Source of the DNA: Eulemur rufifrons
Taxonomy: Eukaryota > Chordata > Mammalia > Primates > Lemuridae
Length of the DNA stretch: 64,000 nucleotides
Direction: 5' to 3'
Assembly (NCBI RefSeq): GCF_041146395.1
Contig: NC_091000.1
Location: forward strand, 12,600,501-12,664,500
Shown here: positions 47,020 to 59,384 of the stretch, one piece after another
Numbering within the stretch: position 1 is the first letter of the stretch
How the letters are laid out: each line of letters begins with the position of its first letter
Made by a program: the position numbers and the translations under genes
The notes under the pieces: model-generated
Seen by the model: only the letters and a program-made list of their open reading frames with translations
What the model was told of the DNA's origin: nothing
Database searches by the model: none

Positions 47020-47990
47020 CTCCCTTTCTGTTATTCAGTAGACTTCTAAATATTATCTTGATGATTATGTTGTATCTCATAATCCATCATGAGATCTCCC
47101 ATAATATATTTGATTAATTCCTTGTGGTTGGACAATTAGTCTGTTGCCAAACGTTCACTACACCAAATAATGCCTTGATAATTATTAGAGTATCAAAATC
47201 TTTGCAATCATTCTTTTAAACATTTTTAAATTACACATATCATAAACATACATATGTTCTTGGTAAAAACTTACTTAAAGCATAACAGATAAGACTAAAG
47301 TTCTCATTAACTAGCTTCAATCTAGTTGCTGTTGCTGGCGTAGAAATAACTGCTGTTATTGATTAACGTGTACCCTTTTTTTAATGCATGTACATATTTT
47401 CAGGTATCTAAATAATGTATACATGCTGACTAGTTTTTATTTGTGAGGCTGCGAGTGGTGCACAGATGTTAACGGGCTGTGCATTCACTTGGCAGTGTAT
47501 CTTGGAGATGTTTCCATGTCAGCACAGGAGATCCGCGTCCTTCTCTGCAACTGCTGCGTGGGATTCTGTAATAAGGATAATCTGCTGTTTATCGAGCTAC
47601 TTCCCTATCGCTGGGTACTTGGGTTGTTTTTAGCTTTTTGCTAAGATAGACAATGTTGCATAGATATACAAATGTTTCTCTGGGAAGATTCAGAGAAGTG
47701 AAATTGTTGGGTCGTTAAGGAGGCACATTTTTTATTTTAACAGATGCTGCCAAATTGCCCACCAGAGTGGCTGCAAAATAACATTCCCACCAGAGAGCAA
47801 ATGAGGGTGCATAAGTCACCATGACCTCACCCACACTTTATATGATCAAACTTTTGATTTTGGCCACTTTGGTCAAAAATAGAGTCTTGTGTTTTATTTG
47901 TATTTCCTTGATTTCTAGTGAGGTTAAGCATCTTTTCAGGTTTATTGGTCATATGTTCTTAATCATCTAGCGAAAGTTTAGTTGCTGCGT
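47020..47990 (-). mobile_element. Old LINE-1 region (antisense)
   Basis: Antisense L1 landmarks appear in order from 47540: 'ggtacttgggttgtttttag', 'gaagtgaaattgttgggtcg', 'gatgctgccaaattgcccac', 'aacattcccaccagagagca' and 'gaggttaagcatcttttcag'. The part from 47020 to 47240 is a weaker match, and 47240-47530 is uncertain. Confidence 0.5.
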
Positions 47991-48014
47991 CAAAGGGTGT
48001 GCAACACATGTACA

Positions 48015-48337
48015 ATATTCTCCCCTTACCCATGCGAGATACGTTCCAAGCCCCCCGGTGGATGCTGAAACCACAGATGGTACAGAACTCTCTCTCTCTT
48101 TTTTCCTATACTACATGTATACTTATGATAAAGTTTGATTTATAAATTAGGCACAGAAAGAGATGGATAACAATAACTAATAATAAAACAGAACAGCTAT
48201 GACATATACTGAAATAAAAGTTATGTAAATGTGGTCTCTCTCTCTGCCAAATATTGTATGTAATGTTTCTGAACTGCAGTTGACTGTGGGTAACTGAAAC
48301 CATGAAAATGAAACTGCAGATACAAAGGGACCACTGT
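48015..48337 (+). mobile_element. Tigger-type (MER44-like) MITE
   Basis: 'cccttacccatgcgagatac', 'gttccaagccccccggtgga', 'tataaattaggcacagaaag' and 'ctgtgggtaactgaaaccat' are typical, ending at 'gggaccactgta'. It is the better preserved relative of the copy at 4453. Confidence 0.65.
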
Positions 48338-48476
48338 ATGCCTGCGTGTATGTGTGTGTGTGTCTGTCTATCTATGTGTGTATCTACTTATCTCTTTAAT
48401 TGTTCTCCAAAATGCCCTTCTGTATTATTGAACCAATTTATACTCTTAACATAGAGTATATAAACTCTATTTTCTT

Positions 48477-48812
48477 TCTTTCTTTCTTTTTTTTTTTTTT
48501 TTTGAGACAGAGTCTCACTCTCTTGCCTGGGCTAGAGTGCCATGGCGTCAGCCTAGCTCACAGCAACCTCAAACTCCTGGGCTCAAGCGATCCTCCTGCC
48601 TCAGCCTCCCGGGTAGCTGGGACTACAGGCACGCACCACCATGCCCGGCTAATTTTTCCTATTTTTAGTTGTTTAGCTAAATTCTTTCTATTTTTAGTAG
48701 AGACAAGGTCTCACTCTTGCTCAGGCTGGTCTCAAACTCCTGAGCTCAAACAATCCACCCATCTTGGCCTCCCAAGTGCTAGGATTACAGGCATGAGCCA
48801 CCGCGCCCGGCC
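48477..48812 (-). repeat. Dimeric Alu, strepsirrhine type (antisense)
   Basis: From a poly-T (48489-48502) through gagacagagtctcactctct, 'gcgtcagcctagctcacagc' and 'gccaccgcgcccggcc'. Clean 16-bp target duplications taaactctattttctt lie at 48461-48476 and 48813-48828. The unusual right arm matches the 21606 copy. Confidence 0.92.
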
Positions 48813-48873
48813 TAAACTCTATTTTCTTATACTCTCTATAGCAGTGAGTTTTACATTTGTTTTTGATGGCTTC

Positions 48874-48897
48874 TTTTTTTTTTTTTTTTTTTTTTTT
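48874..48897. repeat. T24 run
   Basis: Uninterrupted thymines shortly after the antisense Alu. No retroposon body follows, so its origin is open. Confidence 0.85.
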
Positions 48898-49764
48898 GAC
48901 AATTGGTAGGTAAATAAATATAGCATCTTACTTACTTTACATTTCTGTCATTAAGAGTAAGACTAGCTACTTTCTTATTTTGGTAGTTTATTTTTTTCTT
49001 TTTTGATTAATGGCTTATTTCTTTATTTCTCCCATTTTTGTGTGGGGTTGTTCATCTTTTTGTGTGGCTTTATAGGAACTCTTACACACACTGAGAATGG
49101 TAACCCACGTCTGAGGGTTCAGTAAGGTCCAGATGGTTCACTGGATCATTCCTGATAGCACGGTGGCACCCTGCCGTGAAGGGGCCCCAGGAAAATCCAC
49201 TTTGAGAACTAGAGCCCCTCAAATAGATATACCTTTATAGGATGCTGACCCTCCTTAGGTCTCCGTATTTACTCCATTTATGAAGCTGGCTGACACGGCA
49301 TGTGATACAGCAACAGATTTTGGATGTTTGAGTGTGATTAGACTCCAGCTGTTTCCGGTTACAGCATGGATAGGGGGATCGTGCCAGGCGGCAAATGCCT
49401 GGCTCTCTCCTCAGGAGCCGACACCGCACCCAGCCCACGGCAGACAGCAGGGCTTGGAGACCCAGGTGGGACCCAGGACTGCCCCTGCCGCCAGCTAGAA
49501 CCAGGGCTGCGACCTCCCTCTGGAGGGGCCACTGCAGCCCTTTACTTTCTCTTTTGGCCAGGAATCCTTCCTTTCTCCCCACTACAGAAAGTTCCTCTTC
49601 GTTTTACCGATTTCCTGAAAGTCTGTTTTTCTAGGTGAAAGGCCACTCATTGAGAAGGAAAAGAGCCTATCCTTGGTTTTACCTCTAGAACTGGAAAGCT
49701 CGTTAGTACTAAATAAACACACATAATGGACATGGTTTGTACACTGAATGTCAGCTGAACTAGC
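48898..49764. other. Unassigned sequence
   Basis: Nothing recognised. Chance frames at 49235-49638 in several phases. Confidence 0.35.
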
Positions 49765-49990
49765 AAGAGTGTTTTACGGCGCAGACTCCAGCCTAGAATC
49801 ATCCATGGCAGCTCCAAATCCCAGCTTCACCCTTATGGCTGTGCAGCTTTGACATCAGCCTCAACTTCCTAAATTTCAGCTTTCTCATCTGTAAAATGGC
49901 AGTCGGATTAGCACCTACTTTTAAGGCAGTTGTGGGGATTAACTGAATTAGTCCACCTGTGGATGCTGGTACAACGAACAGTGTACACCT
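49765..49990 (+). repeat. MIR (sense)
   Basis: 'gcgcagactccagcctagaa', 'aaatcccagcttcaccctta', 'tttctcatctgtaaaatggc' and 'ttgtggggattaactgaatt' give the full MIR order. Confidence 0.75.
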
Positions 49991-50739
49991 AATGTCTCTC
50001 CATCTATTCTCAGAATAGAGACAGATCTCTGTGCATGGGTGACACTTTCCAAAGTAGCAGAGAGGGGCACACTAGGTCACATAAATTTTCAGTAAACCAT
50101 TATTGTTATAAACGAGTCCAGTATGGTTAAAGGACTTTCCTTGTTTGTCCTGGATATGACATCAGGTTTTTGAAAAATCTCACTCTGGTTGGGAAGGCTG
50201 GCAAGCACGGCTCACCCAACAACCGTTACTATGGCTGCACCGAGGACGCAGAAAACAAGCCTTCCAGCACTGTATTGAAGAAAGGGCAGTCAATAGCTCC
50301 TAGACTTAACTGGTGACAGTTTTATGTATCTGCAGACAGGAATGACTGCAAAAGTTGTAGAAAGACACAGCCATGCCCTTTCCAAGGAAATTACAGCGCG
50401 TACCTCAGCACACTGAGAGAAGCCATCCACGACTCCACCCGCATTTCCCTTGCAGAGGAATATGGCAGAGGTCTCTCCTTCAACACCATAGGTGATTTTC
50501 TGTTACAAAAGTGTCACTATATTCTTTAGTTGTGTTTATGTTCTCAGCATTTTAGAGGCAGTTTTTTCTCATGAAGTTAAGATGGATGATTCAAACTGGC
50601 CCAGCTTTCTGCATTAATTGCAAAATTGTGGAAATGGGAGGAAGAATTCATGAAGTCACTGGCCAGTATAGAGTTGTTCTCATTGATAAATGGTTATGAT
50701 CTGTAAAATGGAGATGCTAGTATTTATTAAAGGAGAATG
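49991..50739. other. Unassigned sequence
   Basis: No repeat family recognised. Confidence 0.35.
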
Positions 50740-50955
50740 AGTTTTAGTTGGGCAGATTTGGCTTTGAATTCTGTCTCTACTCCTTAGAAACTGGATGACA
50801 CCTCTTAGTTATTTAATATCTCTAGGCTTCAAATCTCTTGTCTGTAAACTGAATCACACTTATCTTCAATATCATGCTTATATTACAGGACTGTTCTGAG
50901 GATTAGAGACAGCACAAACAAAATGGTGAGCACAGCATGTGGAATGTAGCTGATC
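50740..50955 (+). repeat. MIR (sense)
   Basis: 'gcagatttggctttgaattc', 'aatctcttgtctgtaaactg' and 'aggactgttctgaggattag' follow the MIR core order at moderate divergence. Confidence 0.65.
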
Positions 50956-51514
50956 TTGCCGTAGCCTAAATAACGCCCCCCAACCAAAGATGTTCGTGTT
51001 GTTCTAATAATGCCTTTTTATTTTCTGATGTTTTGACATCTGAGGACTTGCTGGTCCTGGAGAGACGGCCCTTGCAGACTGGTCAGTTCTTGGAGATGGT
51101 AAGGGCTCACCTGCACATGTGCCTTTCAGTGCAAACCAGCCAATCCAAAGCCCGTGCCCCCAACCACCTCCTTTATCTGGCTCTCACCTGCAGAGCCATC
51201 ACCCCCCTGCCCTAGTCACCCCAGGGCCAGATACTAAACAACTAGCTAGAGACAGCCGTGTTGCCCCAGAGCCCAGTGACATCATTTAAAATAGCCAACA
51301 CTAAGCCTGCTTTCCCTGTCTTACCTTTCTCCATAGAAACCACAATAAAGGCTTTTGCCCATGTTTTCTTCTCCCTCCCTCTGCCTCCTGACCGATTCTG
51401 GCACACCGGCTGTGGCCCTGATGGCGGGGCATGTCCCTCCTCTTGGGCACCGTAGCACACTATCATTTTAATGGCAATCCACTCCTGATCTGTTGCCCCC
51501 ACCATGCTGAATAA
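50956..51514. other. Unassigned sequence
   Basis: Nothing recognised. Confidence 0.35.
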
Positions 51515-51830
51515 TCATAAAACCTACTGCCTTAGGCCATTTGGGCTGCTTAAGAAACATATCGTGCTTAATCAACATTTATGTCTCCCACTTCTGGAGA
51601 ATGGGAAGTCCAAGGTCAAGGCACAGGCAGATCCAGTGTCTGGTGGGAACCTGCTTCCTGGTTCACAGACAGCCATCCTCTCACTGTGTCCCCATGACTG
51701 AAAGAAGCTGGAGAGCTCTCTCTGGTCTCCTCTATAAGGGCACTAATCTCACTCATGAGGGCTCCACCCTCATGAACTAATCACCTCCCAAAGGCACCAC
51801 CTCCTAATACCTCCTAATGCCATTCCCATC
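51515..51830 (-). repeat. Old interspersed repeat (antisense), LTR-MaLR or similar
   Basis: 'gccatttgggctgcttaaga', 'acttctggagaatgggaagt', 'ccaaggtcaaggcacaggca' and 'gggctccaccctcatgaact' run in the order of a very common old mammalian repeat. The final block is shared with MST/MLT1-type LTRs in reverse. I do not fix the family. Confidence 0.5.
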
Positions 51831-52574
51831 GCCGCTGGTACCCCAGCCCAGTGGGAACTGGAGAAGCAGCGGGCCTGTTTCTGTCCAGGAGGAAGTACTT
51901 GCTCTCAAAGTTACGCGATTAATTAAATTTTACACCCTGGACAGCCTCCTGCCTCTCCTTGTCCACTGCCGCCCTCAGGGGCTGTGCCCTCCTGGGGCTG
52001 CTGGGAGGTGCGTCCCATCCTCAGGCATGAAAACGCCCACAGGCTTCCTCTGGGTCTTTGCCTCAGTCCTCTCCCTGCCTCAGAAAGCCCTGGCCACTAT
52101 CTCTATGTACGCGATACCGTTACAACCCACGTCGGGAACAAATGCCCTTTCCCAGTTCCGACCCGAGGGGAATCCCACAGGAGAGCATCAGAGTGGTCAC
52201 GATAAAGACATCGTGCAGTGAGGCTCAGTGGCTTCCACACTCATCGCTGATAACAACAGCAGCAGCAGCAGCAATGACAATAAACAAAACCACGAACTCT
52301 GTGTTCAAACCAAAGAACCTACCAGCCCAGGTGTGGCCCGGCCTCCTGGCTCCTCGGAGGGGAGCCCTTGGGGGCAGCTCCCCGGCCCCTCCACACCAGG
52401 CAGAGGAGCTGTGACCAAACCCCTCAGCAGCTTTCCCTGCCCCCTTTCTGCTCAGCCTGTGCTGGAGAACAGGGTTCCCTCTGCGCCCCGGGCACCTCTC
52501 CAGTGTGGCCGTTATGCCTGGCATTAGTGATGGGGTCCTGGGCCTGTTTTCCCTGGGAGCCTGGAGTCTTCCTG
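51831..52574. other. Unassigned sequence
   Basis: GC-rich plain sequence with a short (CAG/CAA) run at 52254-52275. No gene recognised. Confidence 0.35.
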
Positions 52575-52930
52575 AAGCCTGACACTAATCATGTTATTCC
52601 ACTGCTTAAAACCCTTCAACGATTCTTCCTGCCCCCAGGAAGTCCAATCTTCCTCTTCGTGGCACCAAAGGAGCCGCTTTCCTGCAGCCTCATTCCTCCC
52701 GATCCCGCTCGCACCCTGCTGCCTCCACACGAAAGTTCTCCACGTTCCTACTTGCTCAGGGCTTTCCCCACGCTGTCCCCTCAGCTCCAAACACCCTTCC
52801 CCGCCCTCTCTTCCCCGTCGCTTGGATAATTCCGACTTGTCCCTCTGGTGTCAGACGCCAGTCATCGTTGACAGGAAGCCTTTCCTGGTCACCACGTCCA
52901 GGTCAGGGATGCGGCTGAGGTGAGCACCCT
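52575..52930 (+). repeat. L2 LINE fragment (sense)
   Basis: 'actgcttaaaacccttcaac', 'ctgctgcctccacacgaaag', 'cagctccaaacacccttccc' and 'caggaagcctttcctggtca' follow the L2 3' region in order. Confidence 0.65.
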
Positions 52931-53004
52931 CGGTGGGGCCTCTACACCCTCTCGCCCACTGCCTCCGCCAGCTGGACCACAGGCCTCGGGACCGTGGTTC
53001 CATG

Positions 53005-53425
53005 CGCTGAAATGTGTCCCCTGAACATCTGTATGTTGAAGTCCTACTCCCAGAGTGTAACCTTATTTGGACATAGGGTCTTTATAAAACTAATGAAGTT
53101 AAAATTAGGTCCTTAGGGTGGCCTCTAATCCAATATAACTGGTGTCCTTCTAAAAAGGGGAAATTTGGAGACTGACACCCACACAGGGGAAGCCATGTGA
53201 GGATGAGGGCAGGGATTAAGGTGAGGCCAGGGACTCCAATGATCACCAGCGGACACTGGAAGCCAGGACAGGGCCTGGGACAGATTCTCCCCCACGGCCT
53301 CAAAAGGAACCAACCCAGCCGACACCTTGATCTCAGACTGCCAGCCTCCAAAGCTGCGAGTCGCACATCTCTGTTATTTAAGCCTCCCAGTTCGTGGTGC
53401 TCTGTTACCCTAGAAAATGAATGCA
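53005..53425 (+). mobile_element. MLT1-type MaLR LTR (sense)
   Basis: 'atgtgtcccctgaacatctg', 'tatgttgaagtcctactccc', 'tattcggacat-like' text at 53065, 'ggggaagccatgtgaggatg', 'cgacaccttgatctcagact' and 'taccctagaaaatgaatgca' make this a near-complete MLT1 LTR. Confidence 0.75.
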
Positions 53426-55392
53426 GGCGACAGTCGTGTGTTTGTTTCTGGATTTGTTGCCGCTGCATCTACACGGCTTAGCACAGCGACTGGAACATCA
53501 TGGGAGATCAAGGTGTGGCTATTTAAAGAAGAATTTGTACTCTGAGGAACAAAGAGGAGATGTGGTTTCTGCACTTGAGGATCTCATCATACGAGAATGC
53601 AGAGTAGGAACAAAGTAATTCAAGGTGCGTGCTTAGCGCTGGGTCAGACATGGAGGTTGAGGCCCCTGTGGGTGTGGCCCTAACTCAGAGCAGGGCGGGC
53701 AGCACCAGGCAGCCGACCTGGGAGTCTCCCGAAGCCCGAGTCTTGAATACAAGCTGGATGCAGACAAGAGAGCTGGAACAGAAGGAGCAAAGCCCAGCTG
53801 ACTATTTGCACAGGGGCAAGTAATTTGGTGTAGAGATGGAACCTGCTGGTGAGGGTCTTGTGTAACCCGCTGAGTCTGGGAACCAGCAAATGACTTTTTG
53901 GGGAGTGATATGCATGGTCAGGCTTGGGCTCTAGAAACTTCTCTATGGTGAAGTGAGAACAGACTACAGGGGGGTATGACTCACCACCAGGATGCTCACT
54001 GCCCTTTGTGGACAGTACGAGTTGGGGGGAATCTTCCTTTGTGAGCCTCACCTCTAGGGCAGGTGGCAGCCCTTTATGTGTGATGTAGGAATGAGCCACA
54101 GACCAACCCCTGCTCTGTCCCTTTGACGAGCAGCATTGTCTCCTCAGCAGATATGCTGCACTGCTATTTTTAAGCCCAGACCATCTTCACCCTCCCAGAA
54201 TCTGCCTCTAATTCTTGGAAGTTGGAGAAAACCACGTTTGTCGTCATTCCTCCACACCACCAGCCTCTAGCAGTCATTTGTGACACCGGGGAAGAAGCCG
54301 AGGACATCTGTGCAGTGTTTCTGTTCCCATTCCCATTTCTCTGGTCTCCGAAAGCAAAGCCAAGCAGTGCAAGGACAGAAAGACCGTCGGGGGAATCGGA
54401 GGACGGACAGGATCCCAAGGGATAGACAAAACCCTTCCCGAAAGCGAACAAGAGGCAGAGGAGGGCTCCAGGAGCCCAGCCGGTTTGCTCCACTGCATGG
54501 AGACACATTATGGGGTCTGTGCAAAGTAAAAACGTCTGTTGTGGTCCAGTCTTCCTGGTCTCATTATTTCTATCACCTCTCAGAGGATGTGTGGTTTCCC
54601 TGAATGCAGCGTTCAGGGCAGGAAGGACAGGCAGCTCACACAACCCAGCCTGCAGGCCGGAGGGGGCAGAGCACTAGCAAGGCCAGCTAAGCCCCGGCCA
54701 CCTCTGCACCCTACAGGGGCTTCTGCATCCTGATACCCTGTTCCTGAAGTGCCACCTGGGCCCAGCCTGGCACTGGGCCCTGCAGAAGCCAATTAGATAG
54801 ACCTGGTCCTGCACTGCAGGTGTCTACACCACGTTTGCCCCTGCAGACCCCACACGCCAGAGAACTCATTTGCTGACCTTTAGCTGATGACAGGGGCTGG
54901 TGCTGACATTTGCAGCAGCCTGGAGCATACCTCGATGGGTCCTCTTTCTGTGGGCAGGCGCTTTACAGGCACAGCAGGACAGCTCTGGTGGCTCACCACA
55001 GAGCAGGGCCACCACCTGTGTGAGGAGAACTAGAAACTGATGACATGGAATTTCCCTGCTGTTCTGGGTGGGCTTTGATGGGCTTTTCTCTGACTTCCTC
55101 TCTTAGACCTTTGGGCAGTGTCACTACTGAAGCGATAGAAACCAAGTGTCCTGTTTCACTCCAGCAGAGGCTGCGTGTTGGCAGCGAGAGGTGTTTGCCC
55201 CACACCCAGGGGGCACTGCTCAGGAGCCCAGGCTGGGACACACCCAGGCGGCCCACATGGCCAGCAGTCTGCTCTGCTGCAGAATTCATGGAGACTCGCC
55301 CTTGCCCACCTACTGGGACACTTGTGGGAATTCAGCAAATCATGTATTCTAAGCCCCACAGATTCAAAAGGAAGGGAAAGGGAGAGTAGAGC
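53426..55392. other. Unassigned sequence
   Basis: No repeat or gene recognised. Frames such as 54170-54643 (157 residues, minus) have no domain I know and lie opposite plus-strand frames. Confidence 0.35.
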
Positions 55393-55400
55393 TCTAGCTA

Positions 55401-55678
55401 ATTTTTTAAATTTATTTTTTTATTTCAGAACATTACAGGGGTACAAACATTGAGTTTACACGTATTGCTTTTGCACTGCCCGAGTCAGAGCTGCAAGTGT
55501 GCCTGTCGCCACACAGTGCGCACGGCACCCATTAGGTGCGAATTTACCCATCCCCTCCTCCCCCTCCCACCTGCCCGACACCCGATGAATGTCATTTGCA
55601 TATGTGCACATAAGTATTGATCAATTACTACCAATTTGATAGTGAATACATGTGGTGCTTGTTTTTCCATTCTTTCAA
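55401..55678 (-). mobile_element. Young lemur-type LINE-1 3' UTR (antisense part of a 5'-inverted insertion)
   Basis: T-rich tail, then 'cagaacattacaggggtaca' and the same 3' UTR as at 11607 and 63338. At 55678 the L1 text flips orientation. A short flank tctagcta at 55393-55400 is repeated at 56027-56034. Confidence 0.75.
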
Positions 55679-56026
55679 AAGAAGATAGAATAATGGCCAA
55701 GAAACATATGAAAAAATGCTCAACATCTGTAATCATCAGGGAAATGCAAATCAAAACCACAGTGAGATATCACTTAACTCCAGTGAGAATGGCTTTTATC
55801 AAAATGTTCCCAAACAACAAATGGTGTGGACGCAGAGAGGTAAGAACACTCTTACACTGCTGGTGGGACTGCAAACTAGTACAACCTGTGTGGAAAGGAA
55901 TATGGAGATACCTCAAAGAACTAAAAGTAGAACTATCTTTTGATCCAGCAATACCATTATTGGGTACTTATCCAAAGGAAAAAAGTCATCCTATCATAAA
56001 GACATCTGCCCTCGAATCTTTAGTGT
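55679..56026 (+). mobile_element. LINE-1 ORF2 piece in opposite orientation (inverted 5' part)
   Basis: Sense ORF2 end text: 'caagaaacatatgaaaaaat', 'tctgtaatcatcagggaaat', 'acactcttacactgctggtg' and 'ttgatccagcaataccatta'. The frame at 55636-56031 reads [18 protein letters not shown], the expected L1 ORF2 region. Joined directly to an antisense 3' UTR, it has the form left by twin priming. Confidence 0.8.
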
Positions 56027-56034
56027 TCTAGCTA

Positions 56035-56417
56035 TTTCCACCTCTCACCTTCCCACAACTTATCTCTTCTACCCCAGAAGCCCCAAACCCCTCTTACTTC
56101 ATTTAGCCTAAGATGACATATAAGTCCCCAAATCTAACCACTTCTTCAGTCACATTTCTTTGTGAACTCCTGTGCTTATATACATAATTACATCTGTTTT
56201 TCTCTCTGTTAATGGGAAAAAAAGAAATGCAAACTCTGCAAAATTTAGTTTAGGGAGACAGGAACTGCACATAAAATCATAAATAAATACATGGAAGGTG
56301 TACATTAGTACACCAAAAAGGCAAGACATCTTGAAATGGGGGCTTACAGGTCATAGGTGGGTTTAAAGATTCTTCGGTTTGTAATTGGGTAAGGAAATAA
56401 ACCTCTATCTGAAGCTA
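56035..56417. other. Unassigned sequence
   Basis: AT-rich, nothing recognised. Confidence 0.35.
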
Positions 56418-56879
56418 CAGTCACCAACCCCTGGGCCATGGCCTGGTACTGGGCCATGTCCTGTTAGGAACCGGGCTGCACCACAGAAGGTGAGCTGCAG
56501 GCAAGCGAGAGAAGCTTCATCTGTATTTACAGCTGCTCCCCATGGCTCGCATCACTGCATAAGCTCCGCCTCCTGTCGGATCAGTGGCAGCATGAGATTC
56601 TCACAGGAGCGTGAACCTGACTGTACACTGCGCATGTAGGGATCTGGGTTGTGCTCCTTATGAGAATCTAATGCCTGATGATCTGAGGTGGAGCTGAGAC
56701 AGTGATGCTAGCTCTGGGGAGCAGCTGCAAATACAGATTATCATGAGCAGGGAGGTTTGACTGCACAATAAATGTAATGCAGTTGAATCATCCTGAACCA
56801 CTCCCACCCCTACCCTGTCCATGGAAAAATTATCTTCCATGAAACAGGTCCCTGGTGCCAAAAAGGTTGGGGACCACTG
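56418..56879 (+). mobile_element. MER1-type hAT (Charlie) element, longer form
   Basis: Inverted ends cagtcaccaaccc and ggttggggaccactg. Inner text 'tgttaggaaccgggctgca', 'tgcgcatgtagggatctggg' and 'gagaatctaatgcctgatga' identifies the family. Candidate target flanks tctgaag (56408-56414) and tctaaag (56881-56887) are imperfect. It shares the family with the 32460 copy. Confidence 0.8.
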
Positions 56880-56887
56880 GTCTAAAG

Positions 56888-57609
56888 GCTCAGAACATTT
56901 TAAGATAAGGAGGTCTGTTAATCAGAGACAAGCCACAATGTATCATATCCATTCAAGTGGTCTGTTAAGCAAATTGATGGTCTGCATGGCCTTAAGTCCT
57001 GTTAATAAATTCTTATCTTGTCACAAAGAGTCTGTTTTGTCAGCCTAACATCTCTGTGCTAACACTAATGCTGGACAATTATTGTATCTAACCTCCAAAA
57101 GGGAGAGAATATTATGAGGCATGTTGACTTCCCTCGCTTCTCTTCATGGACAGGAACTCAGTTTTAAGGTTTTTTGGGGGGTCTCCTTGGCCAAAAGGGG
57201 TTTGGTTCAGTTGGCAGAGGGGCTTAAAATTTTATTTTAGTCACATCTCGTTTGTCTGTCTTTTGCCAATTTGATTTTCAGGGTCCCCAACCACTGAACA
57301 AAGAAAGGTAGAGGAAAAATGTCTTTCGTATCCTACAGGTATTAATAACAATACGTGAGATCTTGCAATTAAGGCTTAGCCCACTCTGAACCAATATTCC
57401 CAATCTCTAACCTATTTTTATTGTCATGAATTAATGGTATATTAATCTAGAGAAGATAAAGACAAAGACATTTAGGAAGGTAACATTGGCAGCCAGTTGG
57501 GTGGAATAGCTGGAAAAGTCCATTTAAGAGTGAAATGATCCATAATATAGGGAGACTAACCCCAGTTTTCTATTTTTGCTAGGTGTTGAAATTAGATGTA
57601 TTGAATAAA
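56888..57609. other. Unassigned sequence
   Basis: Nothing recognised. Confidence 0.35.
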
Positions 57610-57770
57610 AAGTGTGGGACTTAAAGTCTGAGGTGCTTCTTTCAAATCCCAGCTCTACTTCTTAGCAGCTGACATTGGAAGAGTTAGTAATTCACTTTGC
57701 TCATCTGTAAAGTTCAGTTATAGCTCATACTAGGAACACAGCAAAAGCTGGAGTCACTGAGTGCGGATGA
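57610..57770 (+). repeat. MIR fragment (sense)
   Basis: 'gggacttaaagtctgaggtg', 'caaatcccagctctacttct' and 'tttgctcatctgtaaagttc' follow the MIR core. Confidence 0.55.
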
Positions 57771-57871
57771 ATGAATGGCTGACAGTCACTGCACTGAAAA
57801 TCGTTTACCAAACCCAGGCTTAGCAGATCCAAGAGACGAATAGAGGAGTTGACCAAGAACTATGCATTAAT

Positions 57872-58214
57872 AGCCACAAAAAACAATGGTGATCTAGCTC
57901 CTCTTGTATTGTCATGGATAGAGCTGGAGCCCATTCTACTAACTGAAATATCACAAGAATGGAAAAACAAGCACCACATGTACTCACCATCATATTGGTA
58001 TTAACTGATCAACACTTATGTGCACATATAGGAATAACATTCATTGGGTGTTGGGCAGGTGGAGGGGGAGGAGGGGATGGGTATATTCACACCTAACGGG
58101 TGTGATGCACACCATCTGGGGGATGGACACGCTTGAAGCTCTGACTCGGGTGGGGCAAAGGCAATATATGTAACCTAAACATTTGTACCCCTGTAATATG
58201 CTGAAATTAAAAAA
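57872..58214 (+). mobile_element. Young lemur-type LINE-1 3' end with clean target duplications
   Basis: 5'-truncated L1 of about 340 bp: 'attgtcatggatagagctgg', 'accacatgtactcaccatca', 'ggtgtgatgcacaccatctg' and 'ttgtacccctgtaatatgct', then an A-tail. The 17-bp flanks aagaactatgcattaat (57855-57871) and aagaactatacattaat (58215-58231) differ at one base. Confidence 0.9.
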
Positions 58215-58231
58215 AAGAACTATACATTAAT

Positions 58232-59239
58232 GAGATGATAGCAAATGGAGAAAGGGGATCAATTCCAAAAAAAGCAGAAAGACCTTCAGAATATTGGACC
58301 CTCCTGACTTTGAGGGCCTGGTCTTGTTGAAATATTTAAGCCTCCGTGTATGTGCCCAGCCTCATTTTTAGTGAAGGAAGGAAGTTATATCAAACAGAAC
58401 GAGAGAGAAAAACCATGCCTCAATGAAGCAGAATAAATGTAGTTTCCACCACATTCAGCTGGTCAGGGCAGAGCAGATGGATGCCCCCGACGTCAGGATC
58501 CTGCTGTCCTGACCTAAAGATGGCTATGAGTGACGCATACGACAAGATGCTTCGTCAGACTCAAGTTCAACCGTGTGAACCTCAGAGAACGTGGAATCTA
58601 CTGTTTGTTGTTCCAGCCAGTACCCGAGGAGGAGTCGCCTGTGCGCACGCCTCTGCATGCATAGCCACGGGGATTTTCCACACTCCGGTCTCGCAGTTTA
58701 ATGAACGCACAAGGCATCGTGAAAGCCTGAAGAAGGTGTGTCCTTTCTCTTCTCTTTCCCTGCACAGGTGGCAGTGTATTAAAATTGAAAGAAAAGAGGC
58801 AGCCTGATTATTGACCAGATGATGAACAAAAGCAATCTCTGTGCTCTGGTTTCTGTCCTACAGCACGGAGCACAAACTCCACGGCGGAGAGGGTGTGTCT
58901 CCATCGCTTCAAAATTCCTACCTTCAGCCCAGGTGTCCATTCCCTGTCCTCAGGGGCGTTCTTAATCGAGTCATAAGAGTAACCCCCAGGCTATCTCCAG
59001 AGGTAGGAGGAAGTTATGTAATATTAGCATTTTTTGAGTGCTTTTAAGAAGCAGTGCCATTTATTTGACAACAATTTAATATGCATTGATTCATTATGCT
59101 TATTGCTGTTGATTTTTCAAAAAAAGATAAGGTCCCTACCCTCAAGGATTTTACAACCTGCTTGGGGAGTCAAACAAACATAAATGAGAGCTATACAAGT
59201 AGTACACCTATATCATTAATTTTAAAATAAGGTTGAGAG
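58232..59239. other. Unassigned sequence
   Basis: No repeat family recognised. The 108-residue frame at 58481-58807 has no domain I know. Confidence 0.35.
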
Positions 59240-59384
59240 CAATCACATTTATTCTGCATATACTGTGTGCCAGGTACTAGCACAGGCACTTCCATTTGCT
59301 CCTCTGATGAAACTGTCCTGTAAGGCAAGAGGTGCTCTCTGCATTTTACAAAGGAAAGCTCTGGGCTCAGAAAGGTTAATGACG
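59240..59384 (-). repeat. MIR fragment (antisense)
   Basis: 'tactgtgtgccaggtactag', 'tctgcattttacaaaggaaa' and 'gctctgggctcagaaaggtt' fit the reverse MIR order. Confidence 0.55.

Noticed and set aside
48400..48909. 169-residue plus-strand frame
   Set aside because: It is translated antisense Alu with poly-T ends, a familiar artefact.
50250..50500. Possible exon with splice-like ends
   Set aside because: No sustained frame and no recognisable protein; the acceptor- and donor-like bases are common by chance.
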